Both the position numbers and the translations under genes were made by a program. A DNA stretch of 64,000 nucleotides, from contig NZ_JAOPFX010000001.1 of NCBI RefSeq assembly GCF_025515205.1, forward strand, positions 372,001 through 436,000. The letters are read 5' to 3'. The stretch comes from Microbacterium fluvii. Lineage in GTDB: Bacteria > Actinomycetota > Actinomycetes > Actinomycetales > Microbacteriaceae. The notes beneath the pieces are model-generated. The model was given only the letters and a program-made list of their open reading frames with translations, was not told the origin of the DNA and made no database searches. How positions within the stretch are numbered: position 1 is the first letter of the stretch; each line of letters opens with the position of its first letter. Below are positions 47,616 through 56,615 of the stretch, piece by piece.

Positions 47616-48019
47616 GCGAACCGGCGGCGTCCGGCGATCACGCCCACCGTCACGGCGATGACGCCGAAGGCGAGCCCCACCCAGGCGGCGCCCATGCTCC
47701 ACCACGCGATCGTCGCCGACACGTAGACGAGCAGCTCGACGACGGCCCGCACGAACGGGTGCACGCCCAGGACGGCACGCGGCGACACGAACAGCGCCCA
47801 CACCAGGATCGCGACCACGGGTGCGCCGATGCCGGCGACGATGTTCCACGGCAGCGGCCACGACACGAAGCCCCAGAGGGCGAGCGAGCCGAAGGCGAAC
47901 AGCTCGCACACGAACGCGAGGATGTCGATCGCCGACAGCGGCGCACGGGTTCCGGGCGCGAGCTGTGCGGGCGCGGGCTGCGCGGGCGCGCTGGGTGCGA
48001 CGTGGGGCAGGTCGGACAT
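47612..48019 (-). CDS. YrdB-like (DUF2568) small membrane protein
   Basis: The 135-residue protein has a Pro/Ala-rich start and four hydrophobic segments (AFVCELFAFGSLALWGFVS, IVAGIGAPVVAILVWALFVS, VVELLVYVSATIAWWSMG, LAFGVIAVTVGVIAG), the layout of the YrdB/DUF2568 family of unknown function. The ATG at 48019 is preceded at seven bases by TAGACT, with GGAGG in between. A longer frame beginning MCHMGRSR is an artefact of the A-family repeat. It is coupled to the GlcD-type gene. Confidence 0.8.
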   Translation of the reverse strand: MSDLPHVAPSAPAQPAPAQLAPGTRAPLSAIDILAFVCELFAFGSLALWGFVSWPLPWNIVAGIGAPVVAILVWALFVSPRAVLGVHPFVRAVVELLVYVSATIAWWSMGAAWVGLAFGVIAVTVGVIAGRRRFA

Positions 48020-48026
48020 GGCCTCC

Positions 48027-48032
48027 AGTCTA
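48027..48032 (-). promoter_or_regulatory. -10 element TAGACT before the YrdB-like gene
   Basis: On the minus strand TAGACT lies seven bases before the ATG at 48019. The transcript would be leaderless or nearly so. Confidence 0.5.
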
Positions 48033-48040
48033 CTTCTGCC

Positions 48041-48096
48041 CATGTGGCACACCTCGCGGGCTCACTCCCGCCCGAGGCCCCCAGGTGTGCCACATG
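48041..48096. repeat. A-family 56-bp palindromic element
   Basis: CATGTGGCACAC (48041-48052) and GTGTGCCACATG (48085-48096) bound a 56-bp unit, the same arms and length as the unit at 8767-8822. It fills the gap between nagA and the YrdB-like gene. Confidence 0.85.
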
Positions 48097-48112
48097 GTGA
48101 GGGGGAGGGGGG

Positions 48113-49312
48113 TCAGAGGTCGCGGGAGCCGGCGGTCCAGACGGCGCGGACGTCGAGGTCGGCCGACAGCAGCACGGCGTCGGCCCAGCGGCCAGGGGCG
48201 AGCGAGCCGAGGTCGTCGCCACGGCCGACCGCGCGGGCGGGGGTCGAGGTGAGGGCTGCGACGGCGTCGGGCAGGGCGACCCCGGCCGCGACGGTCAGGC
48301 GCAGCGCCGCATCCTGGGTGAGCGTCGACCCGGCGATCGCGCCGCCTTCGACGAGCCGCGCGACCCCGTCGCGCACGTCGACGCCGAGCCCGCCCAGCTC
48401 GTACCGGCCGTCTGGGTGGCCCGCGGCGGCCATCGCGTCGGTGATCAGCGCGATGCGGCCAGGCGCGGCGGCGAAGGCGATGCGCACGACCTCCGGATGC
48501 AGGTGCACGCCGTCGGCGATCACCTCGAGCGTCACGCGGGCATCGGCCGCCGCAGCGGCCACGGGCCCGGGGTCGCGGTGGTGCAGCCCCGGCATGGCGT
48601 TGAAGGCGTGGGTGAGGATCGTCGCGCCCGCGTCGAACGCCGCGGCGGCCTGCGCGTAGTCGGCCGACGTGTGCCCGACCGCCGCCGTGGCGCCCGCGGC
48701 CACGACCAGGCGCACGGCGTCGAGCCCTCCGGGGAGCTCTGGGGCGAGCGTGATCTGGCGGATGCTGCCGCCCCCCGCCGCCAGCAGCCTTTCCACGGCG
48801 TCCGTTGCGGGCGCCCGCAGCAGCTCGGGGGTGTGCGCGCCCTTGCGCGCGAGGTCGAGGAAGGGCCCCTCCAGGTGCGACCCGAGGATGTCGGGATCGC
48901 TCGCGACGAGGTCTGCGACCATCGTGGCGCGCCGCTCGAGGTCGGGAAGCGCCGCCGTCACGAGCGAGACGACGGCGCGGGTCGTGCCGTGGGCGCGGTG
49001 CAGTGCCCGCGCGGCGCGGATCGCGTCCGGCCCGTCGTCGTAGGCGAACCCACCCCCGCCGTGCCCGTGGATGTCGATGAACCCGGGGGTCAGCACGGCA
49101 CCGGGGCCGGCGACCGCGGTCGCGTCGACCACGACCTCTGCCGCATCCGATGCCTCGCTGCCGGACGTCGCCGCGACGGATGCCGCAGCATCCGCTCGCC
49201 AGCCGTCACCGGTGCCGGTTGCGACGACCCTGCCGTCGGCGAAGCGAACCCACGCGTCGTCGACCACGCGGCCGGCGTCGACGAGCCGCGCGGAGTGGAT
49301 GACGCCATTCAT
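48113..49312 (-). CDS. nagA: N-acetylglucosamine-6-phosphate deacetylase
   Basis: The 399-residue amidohydrolase converts GlcNAc-6-P to glucosamine-6-P and acetate. Metal-site and substrate motifs are present: PGFIDIHGHGGGG, SHLEGPFLD, VGHTSADYAQ, HAFNAMPGLHHRDPG, DGVHLHPEV and the catalytic Asp in LITDAMAAAGH. It starts one base after the stop of the GH20 gene, so the two form an operon under the ROK-type operator at 50846. Its product is used by NagB. Confidence 0.96.
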   Translation of the reverse strand: MNGVIHSARLVDAGRVVDDAWVRFADGRVVATGTGDGWRADAAASVAATSGSEASDAAEVVVDATAVAGPGAVLTPGFIDIHGHGGGGFAYDDGPDAIRAARALHRAHGTTRAVVSLVTAALPDLERRATMVADLVASDPDILGSHLEGPFLDLARKGAHTPELLRAPATDAVERLLAAGGGSIRQITLAPELPGGLDAVRLVVAAGATAAVGHTSADYAQAAAAFDAGATILTHAFNAMPGLHHRDPGPVAAAAADARVTLEVIADGVHLHPEVVRIAFAAAPGRIALITDAMAAAGHPDGRYELGGLGVDVRDGVARLVEGGAIAGSTLTQDAALRLTVAAGVALPDAVAALTSTPARAVGRGDDLGSLAPGRWADAVLLSADLDVRAVWTAGSRDL

Positions 49313-49313
49313 C

Positions 49314-50831
49314 TCAGCCCCGCCAGTCGATCTCGGGCAGGCGGGTGAAGCCGATGCCGCGGCTGGTCCAGAGCGCGGCGAGGCCGCCGACGCGCTCGCG
49401 GAACGACTCCCACGTGCGCTGCGACGTAGCCCCGAGGGGCGGCGACCACGCGGCCTCGGCCGCCGCGCCGATGCGGGGGAAGGCCATCGCGTCGATGTCG
49501 GCGAGGGTGCTCAGGGTCTCGGCCCACAGCGGCGCCTCGACGCCGAGGATCTCCGCGTCGGAGACGCCGTCGACCACGCTCGCCGGATCCCACTCGTACG
49601 CCTGGCGTGCCGGCACGATGCCGGCCCATTGCAGGCCGAGTGGGGCGTCGGCGGCGTACTTCATGTCGAGGTAGATCGCGTCGGCGGGGGAGAGGATGAC
49701 CTGCCCACCGCGCGCGACGAAGGCACGGGTCTTGTCGTCCATGCCGTCGATCGGCGTGCGGAAACCCCAGTACTGGCCGACCGTGCCGGGCGAGAGCCCC
49801 GCGGCGGCGCCGGCCTCGTGCCACGTGATCGGCGTCTTGCCGAGGCCCTCGACGATGGCGGTGGCGCGGGCCATGAAGTGCGCGAAGTCGTCGGCGGGGG
49901 TGCCCAGGGCCTCGTCGCCGCCGACGTGCAGGTAGGGGCCGGGGGTGAGGGCGGCCACCTCGCCGAGCACGTCGGCCAGGAACGCGTAGGTCACCTCGTC
50001 GTGGATGCGCAGCGACGAGAAGCCCACGGCGAGACCCTGGAACGGCGCGCCGTTCACCGGCTCGTCGCCTCCGTACACGCGCAGGATCTCCCGCATCTCG
50101 TCGGTGACGACGGGCTCTTCGCTGAGCTCGGGGTAGGCGAGGGTCACGGCGTGGGTGTGCCCAGGCATGTCGATCTCGGGAACGACGGTCATGTGGTTCG
50201 CGGCGGCGTGGGCGACGATCTCCCGGTAGTCGTCGTGCGTGTAGAAGCCGCCGGGCTCGCCGCCGATCGCGGTGCGCGATCCCTGTTCGGTCAGCAGCGG
50301 CCGGCTGTCGATCCGCAGCCGCCACCCCTGGTCGTCGCTCAGGTGCAGGTGCAGGTGGTTGAACTTCAGTGCGGCGGCGCGGTCGATGTAGGCCTTCACC
50401 GTCGCGACGGGGTGGAAGTGCCGTGCGACGTCGAGCATGACGCCGCGGTAGGTGAACCGCGGTGCGTCGGCGATCTCGACGGCCGGCACGAGCCAGCCCT
50501 CGTCGTCGGCGACCAGCAGCTGCACGAGTGTGTGCACGCCGTAGAAGAGGCCCGCAGCATCGGCTCCCTCGATGCGCACGCCCGCCGCGTCGGCGGTCAG
50601 CCGGTACGACTCGGGCGCGCCGCCGGCGGCGAGAGCCAGATCGACGGCCGAGGCGACTCCGCCGGCCGCATCCAGGAGGAGCGGTGAACCCGCGCGCTCG
50701 GCCAGAAGCGCGCGCAGCAGGGCGGCGGCCTCGGCATCGCCGGTCACGGCGGTGGCCGCGTCGAGGCGGAACGGTGCCGCATCGACGACGGTGACGGCGG
50801 CGGGGGCGGGCACGAGGGGCAGGTCAGGCAC
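49314..50831 (-). CDS. GH20 beta-N-acetylhexosaminidase
   Basis: The 505-residue glycoside hydrolase of family 20 removes terminal beta-GlcNAc from chitobiose or cell-wall fragments by substrate-assisted catalysis. The catalytic pair Asp306-Glu307 lies in LHVGGDEALGT; FTYRGVMLDVARHFHP and HLHLSDDQGWRL are family hallmarks. No signal peptide is seen, so it probably works on imported chito-oligosaccharides. The GTG start at 50831 is 15 bases from the operator; no alternative start fits the N-terminus better. Confidence 0.95.
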   Translation of the reverse strand: MPDLPLVPAPAAVTVVDAAPFRLDAATAVTGDAEAAALLRALLAERAGSPLLLDAAGGVASAVDLALAAGGAPESYRLTADAAGVRIEGADAAGLFYGVHTLVQLLVADDEGWLVPAVEIADAPRFTYRGVMLDVARHFHPVATVKAYIDRAAALKFNHLHLHLSDDQGWRLRIDSRPLLTEQGSRTAIGGEPGGFYTHDDYREIVAHAAANHMTVVPEIDMPGHTHAVTLAYPELSEEPVVTDEMREILRVYGGDEPVNGAPFQGLAVGFSSLRIHDEVTYAFLADVLGEVAALTPGPYLHVGGDEALGTPADDFAHFMARATAIVEGLGKTPITWHEAGAAAGLSPGTVGQYWGFRTPIDGMDDKTRAFVARGGQVILSPADAIYLDMKYAADAPLGLQWAGIVPARQAYEWDPASVVDGVSDAEILGVEAPLWAETLSTLADIDAMAFPRIGAAAEAAWSPPLGATSQRTWESFRERVGGLAALWTSRGIGFTRLPEIDWRG

Positions 50832-50845
50832 GCGGCATCCGATCA

Positions 50846-50863
50846 GTAAGGATTCCTAACAAA
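50846..50863. promoter_or_regulatory. ROK operator, site 2 (GH20-nagA)
   Basis: GTAAGG-ATTC-CTAACAAA matches the core of the site in front of the ROK repressor gene (32280-32297), with a different four-base centre. It lies 15 bases upstream of the GH20 start. GTTAG and TTAC-like sequences are rare in this G/C-rich DNA. Confidence 0.7.
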
Positions 50864-50932
50864 AGGATGCTGCCAGCCTAGCCGCGGGGCGCGTCGCGCG
50901 CACCTGCGGTGTCGGTCGCATCCGTTATGCTC

Positions 50933-51024
50933 GGGGTGTCGCGACTGGCGTTGAGGTGGACCACCACCGGGGAGCGACCGACAACGGCATTCGACCGCGC
51001 GCCTGGGCCGATGCGGGACACCCC
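50933..51024 (+). ncRNA. ZTP (pfl) riboswitch upstream of glyA
   Basis: The leader contains the conserved ZTP-riboswitch segments in order: GTGTCGCGACTGGCG (first half-loop), GGACCACCACCGGGGAGC, and CGCGCCTGGGCC. A perfect eight-base P1 stem pairs GGGGTGTC (50933-50940) with GACACCCC (51017-51024). ZTP/ZMP signals low 10-formyl-THF and commonly controls glyA, folD and purH in actinobacteria. The gene start is 29 bases downstream, after CAGGAG. A TATGCT hexamer at 50926-50931 may belong to the promoter but is very close to P1. Confidence 0.85.
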
Positions 51025-51053
51025 TTTCCGAAAGCCGTCGTCAGGAGATCGCC

Positions 51054-52328
51054 ATGACCGATCAGTACTTCAACGCCCCGCTCGCCGAGGTCGACCCCGA
51101 GATCGCCCAGGTGCTCGAGCGCGAGCTCGAGCGTCAGCGCGGGTATCTCGAGATGATCGCCTCCGAGAACTTCGTGCCCGTCTCTGTGCTGCAGTCGCAG
51201 GGCTCGGTGCTCACCAACAAGTACGCCGAGGGCTACCCCGGCCGCCGCTACTACGGCGGCTGCGAAGAGGTCGACGTCGCAGAAGAGCTCGCGATCGCGC
51301 GCGCGAAGTCGCTGTTCGGCGCCGAGTTCGCCAACGTGCAGCCGCACTCGGGGGCTTCGGCGAACGCCGCCGTGCTGCACGCCATCGCCCGCCCCGGCGA
51401 CACGCTGCTGGGCCTGTCGCTCGACCAGGGCGGCCACCTCACGCACGGCATGAAGATCAACTTCTCGGGCCGCCTCTACAACATCGTCGCCTACGGGGTC
51501 GACCCCGCCACCAGCATCATCGACATGGACGAGGTGCGGCGCCTGGCGATCGAGCACCAGCCCAAGGTCATCATCGCCGGCTGGTCGGCCTACCCCCGTC
51601 AGCTCGACTTCGCCGCGTTCCGCGCGATCGCCGACGAGGTCGGGGCGCTGCTCTGGGTCGACATGGCGCACTTCGCCGGTCTCGTCGCGGCGGGCCTGCA
51701 CCCGAGCCCCGTGCCGCACGCGCACGTCGTGAGCTCCACCGTGCACAAGACGATCGGCGGCCCCCGATCGGGCTTCATCCTCACCAACGACGCCGAGATC
51801 GCCAAGAAGATCAACTCCGCCGTCTTCCCCGGTCAGCAGGGCGGCCCGCTCATGCACGTGATCGCCGCCAAGGCCACCGCCTTCAAGCTCGCCGCGACCC
51901 CCGAGTTCCGCGAGCGCCAGGAGCGCGTCGTCCGAGGCGCCGCGATCCTCGCCGAGCGCCTCTCCCAGCAGGACGTGAAGGATGCCGGCATCGCCGTGCG
52001 CTCGGGCGGCACCGACGTGCACCTCGTGCTCGTCGACCTGCGCGAGGCCGAGATCGACGGCAAGCAGGCAGAAGACCTGCTGCACGAGATCCACATCACC
52101 GTCAACCGCAACGCCGTGCCCAACGACCCCCGGCCCCCGATGGTCACCTCGGGCCTGCGCATCGGCACCCCGGCTCTCGCCACCCGCGGCTTCGGCGACG
52201 CCGAGTTCACCGAGGTCGCCGACGTGATCGCCCTGGCCCTGCAGCCCGGCGCCGACGTCGAGGCCCTCCGCACCCGCGTCGCTGCCCTGACGGCGGCGTT
52301 CCCGCTCTACCCGGGCCTGCAGCAGTAG
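51054..52328 (+). CDS. glyA: serine hydroxymethyltransferase
   Basis: The 424-residue PLP enzyme interconverts serine and glycine and makes 5,10-methylene-[36 protein letters not shown] is split here into the usual N-terminal motifs, and the PLP lysine is Lys232 in [22 protein letters not shown] lies before the ATG. It is controlled by the ZTP riboswitch immediately upstream and followed, after a D-family repeat region, by folD, which uses its product. Confidence 0.98.
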   Translation: MTDQYFNAPLAEVDPEIAQVLERELERQRGYLEMIASENFVPVSVLQSQGSVLTNKYAEGYPGRRYYGGCEEVDVAEELAIARAKSLFGAEFANVQPHSGASANAAVLHAIARPGDTLLGLSLDQGGHLTHGMKINFSGRLYNIVAYGVDPATSIIDMDEVRRLAIEHQPKVIIAGWSAYPRQLDFAAFRAIADEVGALLWVDMAHFAGLVAAGLHPSPVPHAHVVSSTVHKTIGGPRSGFILTNDAEIAKKINSAVFPGQQGGPLMHVIAAKATAFKLAATPEFRERQERVVRGAAILAERLSQQDVKDAGIAVRSGGTDVHLVLVDLREAEIDGKQAEDLLHEIHITVNRNAVPNDPRPPMVTSGLRIGTPALATRGFGDAEFTEVADVIALALQPGADVEALRTRVAALTAAFPLYPGLQQ

Positions 52329-52339
52329 CGATCAGGGGG

Positions 52340-52449
52340 CCGAGACCCACGTTCGGCCCCGAGACCCAGCATCCGCTGCCCGAGACCTGCGTTCGGTACC
52401 GAAACCCACCGGCACAGCCCGGGTCTCGGGCGGCAGGGTGGGTCTCGCG
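52340..52449. repeat. D-family GAGACC/GGTCTC repeats, region 2
   Basis: Half-sites CCGAGACCC (52340, 52359), CCGAGACCT (52380) and CCGAAACCC (52399) face GGGTCTCGG (52421) and GGGTCTCGCG (52439). GCGTTCGG or ACGTTCGG links recur between them. The region occupies the glyA-folD gap and may fold into several hairpins in the mRNA. Confidence 0.75.
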
Positions 52450-52493
52450 CAACGGCACAGTGCCCCGCACCCGGCACAACGACAGGAGACACC

Positions 52494-53381
52494 ATGACCG
52501 CGAACATGCTCGACGGCGTCGCCACGGCGACCGCGATCAAGCAGGAGCTGAAGGAGCGCGTCGCCGCCCTCGCGGCGCAGGGCGTCGTGCCGGGGCTGGG
52601 CACACTCCTGGTCGGCGACGACCCGGCGTCGCGCTCGTACGTGACCGGCAAGCACCGCGACTGCGCCGAGGTGGGGGTGGCCTCCATCTCGGTCGAGCTG
52701 CCGGCATCCGCCTCGCAGGAAGAGATCGCCTCGGCGGTGCGGGGCCTGAACGAAGACCCCGCCGTGACCGGGTTCATCGTGCAGCTGCCGCTGCCGGCGG
52801 GCATCGACGAGAACGCGATCCTCGAGCTCATCGATCCCGCGAAGGATGCCGACGGCCTGCACCCGACCAACCTCGGGCGCCTCGTGCTCGGGGTCGACCC
52901 CGCCGCCGCGATCGACGCGCCCCTGCCGTGCACGCCGGCCGGCATCGTGGAGCTGCTCGTGCGGCACGGCGTCGAGATCGCCGGGAAGCACGTGACGATC
53001 ATCGGCCGCGGCATCACGGTCGGCCGCCCGCTCGGGCTGCTGCTGACCCGCAAGGGCACCGACGCGACCGTGACCCTCACCCACTCGCGCACGGCGGACC
53101 TCGCCGCCGAAGTGCGCCGCGCCGACATCGTCGTGGCCGCCGTGGGGCAGCCGCACCTCGTGCAGGCCGAGTGGGTCAAGCCCGGCGCCGCCGTGCTCGA
53201 TGTCGGGGTCACCCGCGTCGGCACGACCGAGTCGGGCAGGGCCAAGCTCGCCGGAGACGTCGACCCCGCCGTCGCGGAGGTCGCCGGCTGGCTCTCGCCG
53301 AACCCCGGCGGAGTCGGACCGATGACCCGCGCGATGCTCGTCGCGAACGTCGTCGAGGCCGCAGAGCGCTCCATCGCCTGA
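52494..53381 (+). CDS. folD: methylene-THF dehydrogenase / methenyl-THF cyclohydrolase
   Basis: The 295-residue bifunctional enzyme converts 5,10-methylene-THF to 10-formyl-THF, the cofactor of PurN and PurH. Motifs are [22 protein letters not shown] (catalytic Lys region), [13 protein letters not shown] and the nucleotide-binding [14 protein letters not shown]; the C-terminal [15 protein letters not shown] is complete. ACAGGAG precedes the ATG. It lies downstream of glyA in the same direction. Confidence 0.97.
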   Translation: MTANMLDGVATATAIKQELKERVAALAAQGVVPGLGTLLVGDDPASRSYVTGKHRDCAEVGVASISVELPASASQEEIASAVRGLNEDPAVTGFIVQLPLPAGIDENAILELIDPAKDADGLHPTNLGRLVLGVDPAAAIDAPLPCTPAGIVELLVRHGVEIAGKHVTIIGRGITVGRPLGLLLTRKGTDATVTLTHSRTADLAAEVRRADIVVAAVGQPHLVQAEWVKPGAAVLDVGVTRVGTTESGRAKLAGDVDPAVAEVAGWLSPNPGGVGPMTRAMLVANVVEAAERSIA

Positions 53382-53411
53382 CGCGGGGGCGGATGCTGCC
53401 GCTCCCGCGTC
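53380..53411 (+). terminator. hairpin after folD
   Basis: GACGCGGGGGCGG (53380-53392) pairs with CCGCTCCCGCGTC (53399-53411), 13 pairs with one G-T, around loop ATGCTG. It overlaps the folD stop and abuts the stop of the convergent ATPase gene. Confidence 0.7.
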
Positions 53412-54146
53412 TCAGGCGGTGAACCGCGCGAGGAACTCGCGCGTGCGCGCCTCGCGGGGCGCGCCGAACAGCTGCGCCGGCGGTCCCTCCTCGACGATGG
53501 TGCCGGCGTCGAGGAACACGACGCGGTCGGCCACGTCGCGGGCGAAGGCCATCTCGTGGGTCGCCATGAGGATCGTCGTGCCCTCGGCGGCGAGCTGCCG
53601 CACGAGCTCGAGCACTTCGCCGACGAGTTCGGGGTCGAGGGCCGAGGTGACCTCGTCGAGCAGCAGCAGCTCGGGGTCGGTGGCGATCGCCCGAACGATC
53701 GCGGCGCGCTGCTGCTGGCCGCCGGAGAGCCGGTCGGGGTGCGCCTTCGCGAATTCGGCCAGGCCGATGCGCTGCAGCAGATCCCGCGCGCGCTCCTCGG
53801 CCTCGCGCCGCGGCATCCGGTGCACGACCCGCGAGGCGAGCGTCACGTTGTCGAGCACCGTCAGGTGCGGAAACAGGTTGTAACTCTGGAACACCGCACC
53901 GAACCGCGCACGCACCCGGTTGGCGTCGACGCGGGGGTCGGAGATGTCGTCGTCGTCGAGCCAGATCTGCCCGTCGTCGATCGGCTCGAGCAGGTTGAGG
54001 CAGCGCAGCAGCGTCGACTTCCCCGATCCGCTCGCGCCGATGAGGGCCACCACCTCGTGCCGGTCGAGCGACAGGTCGACCCCGCGGAGCACCTCGCGGT
54101 CGCCGAAGGACTTGACGACGGCCTCCGCCCGCAGCAGCGCGCTCAC
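53412..54146 (-). CDS. polar amino-acid ABC transporter ATPase
   Basis: The 244-residue ATPase of the GlnQ/HisP type has Walker A LIGASGSGKSTLLRC, Q-loop VFQSYNLFPHLTVLDNV, signature RLSGGQQQRAAIVRA, Walker B LLLLDEVTSALDPE and H-loop ATHEM. GTG at 54146 overlaps the permease stop (GTGA). Interestingly Walker B reads DEVTSALD, as usual for this family. It energises the permease encoded just upstream. Confidence 0.93.
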   Translation of the reverse strand: MSALLRAEAVVKSFGDREVLRGVDLSLDRHEVVALIGASGSGKSTLLRCLNLLEPIDDGQIWLDDDDISDPRVDANRVRARFGAVFQSYNLFPHLTVLDNVTLASRVVHRMPRREAEERARDLLQRIGLAEFAKAHPDRLSGGQQQRAAIVRAIATDPELLLLDEVTSALDPELVGEVLELVRQLAAEGTTILMATHEMAFARDVADRVVFLDAGTIVEEGPPAQLFGAPREARTREFLARFTA

Positions 54147-54988
54147 AGGATCGATCCCGCCTGCTCGCGGCGGCGCAGTCGCGCCGTGTACCAGTCGGTC
54201 AGGCGGATCGTGGGGATCGCCAGGAGGATGAAGAGGATGCCGGCGACCACATACGGCGTGAAGTTGTAGCTCTGCGAGGCTTCGATCTGCGCCGCGCGCA
54301 CGGCATCCATCGCCCCGAGGATCGAGATGAGCCCCACATCCTTCTGCATCGAGATGAAGTCGTTCATGAGGGGAGGAGTGATCTTGCGCAGCGCCTGCGG
54401 CAGCACGACGCGGCCGAGGGTCTGCACGTAGCCGAGGCCCAGCGCCCGGGCGGCGAGCCGCTGCGACGGGTGCACGGCCTCGATGCCGGCGCGGATGACC
54501 TCGGAGACGTAGGCGGAATAGGTGAGGGTGATCGCCAGCACACCCAGCCACAGCGGCGGGATGCGCGTGTTCGCGATCGTTGGGAGCCCGAAGCCGATGA
54601 GGTAGGCGACGATGATGAACGGCAGCCCGCGGAAGACGTCGGTGTAGGCGGCCGTGAGCACCCGCACCGGGAAGAACACGGGGCCGGGAAGCGTCCGCAG
54701 CGTCGCGAGCAGGAGCGCCGAGATCGCCACGGTGACGACCGAGACGGCGAGCACCTGCAGGTTGAACAGGAACCCCTCCCACACACGGGGGAGCGCCTCG
54801 AGGGCGATCTGCGGGTTGAAGAACGCCTGCTGCACCGCCGCCCAGCCGGGAGTCGTGAACAGCGTGAGCCACACGATCGCCGCGAACGCGAGCGTCGAGA
54901 CGATCGCAACGAGCACCGATCGGCGCTCCCGCTCGCGGCGGTAGGCGCGCCGCTCGAGCTCGAGCGCGCTCGGGGAGTGCGAGGTCAC
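54143..54988 (-). CDS. polar amino-acid ABC transporter permease
   Basis: The 281-residue permease of the HisM/GlnP type has a charged Arg/Glu-rich N-terminus, about five membrane segments and the family loop IRAGIEAVHPSQRLAARALGLGYVQTLGRVVLPQAL. A single permease gene suggests a homodimeric channel. It follows the binding-protein gene after 23 bases. Confidence 0.93.
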   Translation of the reverse strand: MTSHSPSALELERRAYRRERERRSVLVAIVSTLAFAAIVWLTLFTTPGWAAVQQAFFNPQIALEALPRVWEGFLFNLQVLAVSVVTVAISALLLATLRTLPGPVFFPVRVLTAAYTDVFRGLPFIIVAYLIGFGLPTIANTRIPPLWLGVLAITLTYSAYVSEVIRAGIEAVHPSQRLAARALGLGYVQTLGRVVLPQALRKITPPLMNDFISMQKDVGLISILGAMDAVRAAQIEASQSYNFTPYVVAGILFILLAIPTIRLTDWYTARLRRREQAGSIL

Positions 54989-55011
54989 GGAACGACGTTA
55001 GCCCAGTGCGG

Positions 55012-55878
55012 TCACTGCAGCTGCGGCACGCCCTCGGTCAGCACCGAGAGCCACTTCTCCTCGAGCTCGGCCAGCGTGCCGTTCTCGCGCAGCGTGTCGA
55101 CGGCGGCGGTCACCGATGCCGTCAGCGGGGAGTCCTTGGCCAGCAGCAGACCCCACTGGTCGGGCACGCCCGCGGCGGGGAGCTCGCCGACCATGAACGA
55201 GTCGTCGATGTAGAAGTTGGCCGCGACGTACGCCGTCGGGGTGTCGAGCACGATCGCGTCGATCTGGTTCGCCGTGAGGGCGGCGACGGCGTCTTCGTTC
55301 GAGTTGTACAGCTGCGCGTCGGTGTCGGGGGCGATGGCCTGCTCGATCGTCGTCGCGCTCGTCGAGCCCGCCATCGCGCCGAGCACGAGTCCCTTCAGGC
55401 CCGCGATGTCGGTCACATCGTCGGCCGCGCCGCCCTTGATGGCGACCACCGCCTGGCTCGCCTCGAAGTAGGGCGACGAGAAGTCGACGGCCTGCTTGCG
55501 CTCGTCGGTGATCGTGTACTGCTGGATGTTGAAGTCGAAGCTCTTCGGCCCCGGCGCGATCGCCGCCTCGAAGCTCGTGCGCACCCACACCACGTCGTCG
55601 TGCTCGAAGCCGAGCTCGTCGGCCACCGCGTAGGCGACCGCTGCCTCGAAGCCCTCGTCCGACTCGGGGTCGTCGTCGATCACGTAGGGCTCGTAGGCCG
55701 TCTCGCCGGTGGCGATCGTGAGCTTGCCCGGGGTGATGTACGCGTCGGCCGGCACCTCGTCGGACGACGACGACGCGGATGCCGCCGGCTCCGCGGTGCC
55801 GGAGGCGCACCCGGCCAGCACGAGAGCCGCGGCGGTGGCCGCGACGAGGGTCAGAGAACGCAGGACAGGGCGCGACAT
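55012..55878 (-). CDS. polar amino-acid-binding lipoprotein
   Basis: The 288-residue family-3 solute-binding protein has lipobox LVLAGC with Cys24, a Ser-rich linker, and the hallmark segments GKLTIATGETAYEPYVI, KSFDFNIQQYTITDERKQAVDFSSPYF and GSTSATTIEQ. Ligand specificity cannot be told. It is the first gene of the importer operon. Confidence 0.92.
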   Translation of the reverse strand: MSRPVLRSLTLVAATAAALVLAGCASGTAEPAASASSSSDEVPADAYITPGKLTIATGETAYEPYVIDDDPESDEGFEAAVAYAVADELGFEHDDVVWVRTSFEAAIAPGPKSFDFNIQQYTITDERKQAVDFSSPYFEASQAVVAIKGGAADDVTDIAGLKGLVLGAMAGSTSATTIEQAIAPDTDAQLYNSNEDAVAALTANQIDAIVLDTPTAYVAANFYIDDSFMVGELPAAGVPDQWGLLLAKDSPLTASVTAAVDTLRENGTLAELEEKWLSVLTEGVPQLQ

Positions 55879-55982
55879 GATGCCTCCGGGTCGGGGTGCG
55901 GCCCGTCCGCGTGCTGTGCGACGGTCGCCGTGACACCCATCCTCTCGCGCCGGAGGCCGGCCGAGGTCATCCGTGGTCGGTT

Positions 55983-56001
55983 TGTTACACGGCGTGCAAC
56001 A
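55983..56001. promoter_or_regulatory. inverted repeat upstream of the amino-acid importer
   Basis: TGTTACAC-GGC-GTGCAACA (seven of eight positions symmetric) lies in the 145-base gap between the importer operon and the next gene, about 105 bases before the binding-protein start. It is a candidate operator for a dimeric regulator. Confidence 0.4.
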
Positions 56002-56023
56002 TCGTGCGCGAGTCCGAGCGCGC

Positions 56024-56575
56024 TCAGCCCAAGTCGTCCAGCATCCTGCGCTGCTCGGCCGTGAGCCCGTCGTTCAGCTCCGCCCGCCCCTCGGCTGCCG
56101 CCGGCGACGCGGGGCTAGTGGCCGCGGCATCCGTCTTCGATCCGCGGATGCCGCCGGTCGCGCTGTCATAGAGCGCACCCGCGCGCGCCTCGACCTTGTC
56201 GTCGATCGCGTCGTAGATGATCCAGGCGATCAGCAGCGCAATCGGGGGGAGCACCCAGCCCCAGAAGAAGCCGCGCACGTTCACGCCGCTGAGCAGCACC
56301 ACCAGCACCCAGACGATCAGCTCGACGATGAACACGAGCGCGAACTGCACGAGCTTCTCGCCCGCCTTCGTGCGCTCGTGGGCGCTCTTGGCGGCCCTCG
56401 ACGAGAACCACCGCGAGATGACCGGCTTGACCCACAGGGTCAGAGCCGTCAGCAGCAGCGCGGCCCACAGCGCCGCCCAGCCGACCGAGACGCTCGGCAG
56501 CAGCCAGCCCACGACCAGCAGCACGGCGACGTCGAACACGTAGAGCGAGGCGAACCGCACGATCCAGGTCTTCAT
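56024..56575 (-). CDS. hypothetical four-helix membrane protein (phage-holin-4-like)
   Basis: The 183-residue protein has four hydrophobic segments (SLYVFDVAVLLVVGWLLP, WAALWAALLLTALTLWV, LVQFALVFIVELIVWVLVVLL and FFWGWVLPPIALLIAWIIYDAI) and a long soluble Ala/Ser/Glu-rich tail ending RRMLDDLG. The spacing resembles the actinobacterial four-helix holin-superfamily-IV membrane proteins, whose cellular role is unknown; nothing here suggests a phage. GGGGG lies before the ATG. Confidence 0.7.
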   Translation of the reverse strand: MKTWIVRFASLYVFDVAVLLVVGWLLPSVSVGWAALWAALLLTALTLWVKPVISRWFSSRAAKSAHERTKAGEKLVQFALVFIVELIVWVLVVLLSGVNVRGFFWGWVLPPIALLIAWIIYDAIDDKVEARAGALYDSATGGIRGSKTDAAATSPASPAAAEGRAELNDGLTAEQRRMLDDLG

Positions 56576-56615
56576 GCCCCCAGGGTGCCACGCCGCAGGC
56601 CCCGCGGCGAGGATC

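Noticed and set aside
48020..48052. N-terminal extension MCHMGRSRLEA of the YrdB-like protein
   Set aside because: It is encoded by the A-family repeat arm and the promoter. The ATG at 48019 has a -10 box seven bases upstream and fits the family.
56024..56575. Phage holin
   Set aside because: The four-helix pattern resembles a holin superfamily, but no phage genes are nearby and the protein is widespread-looking chromosomal type with a long soluble tail.
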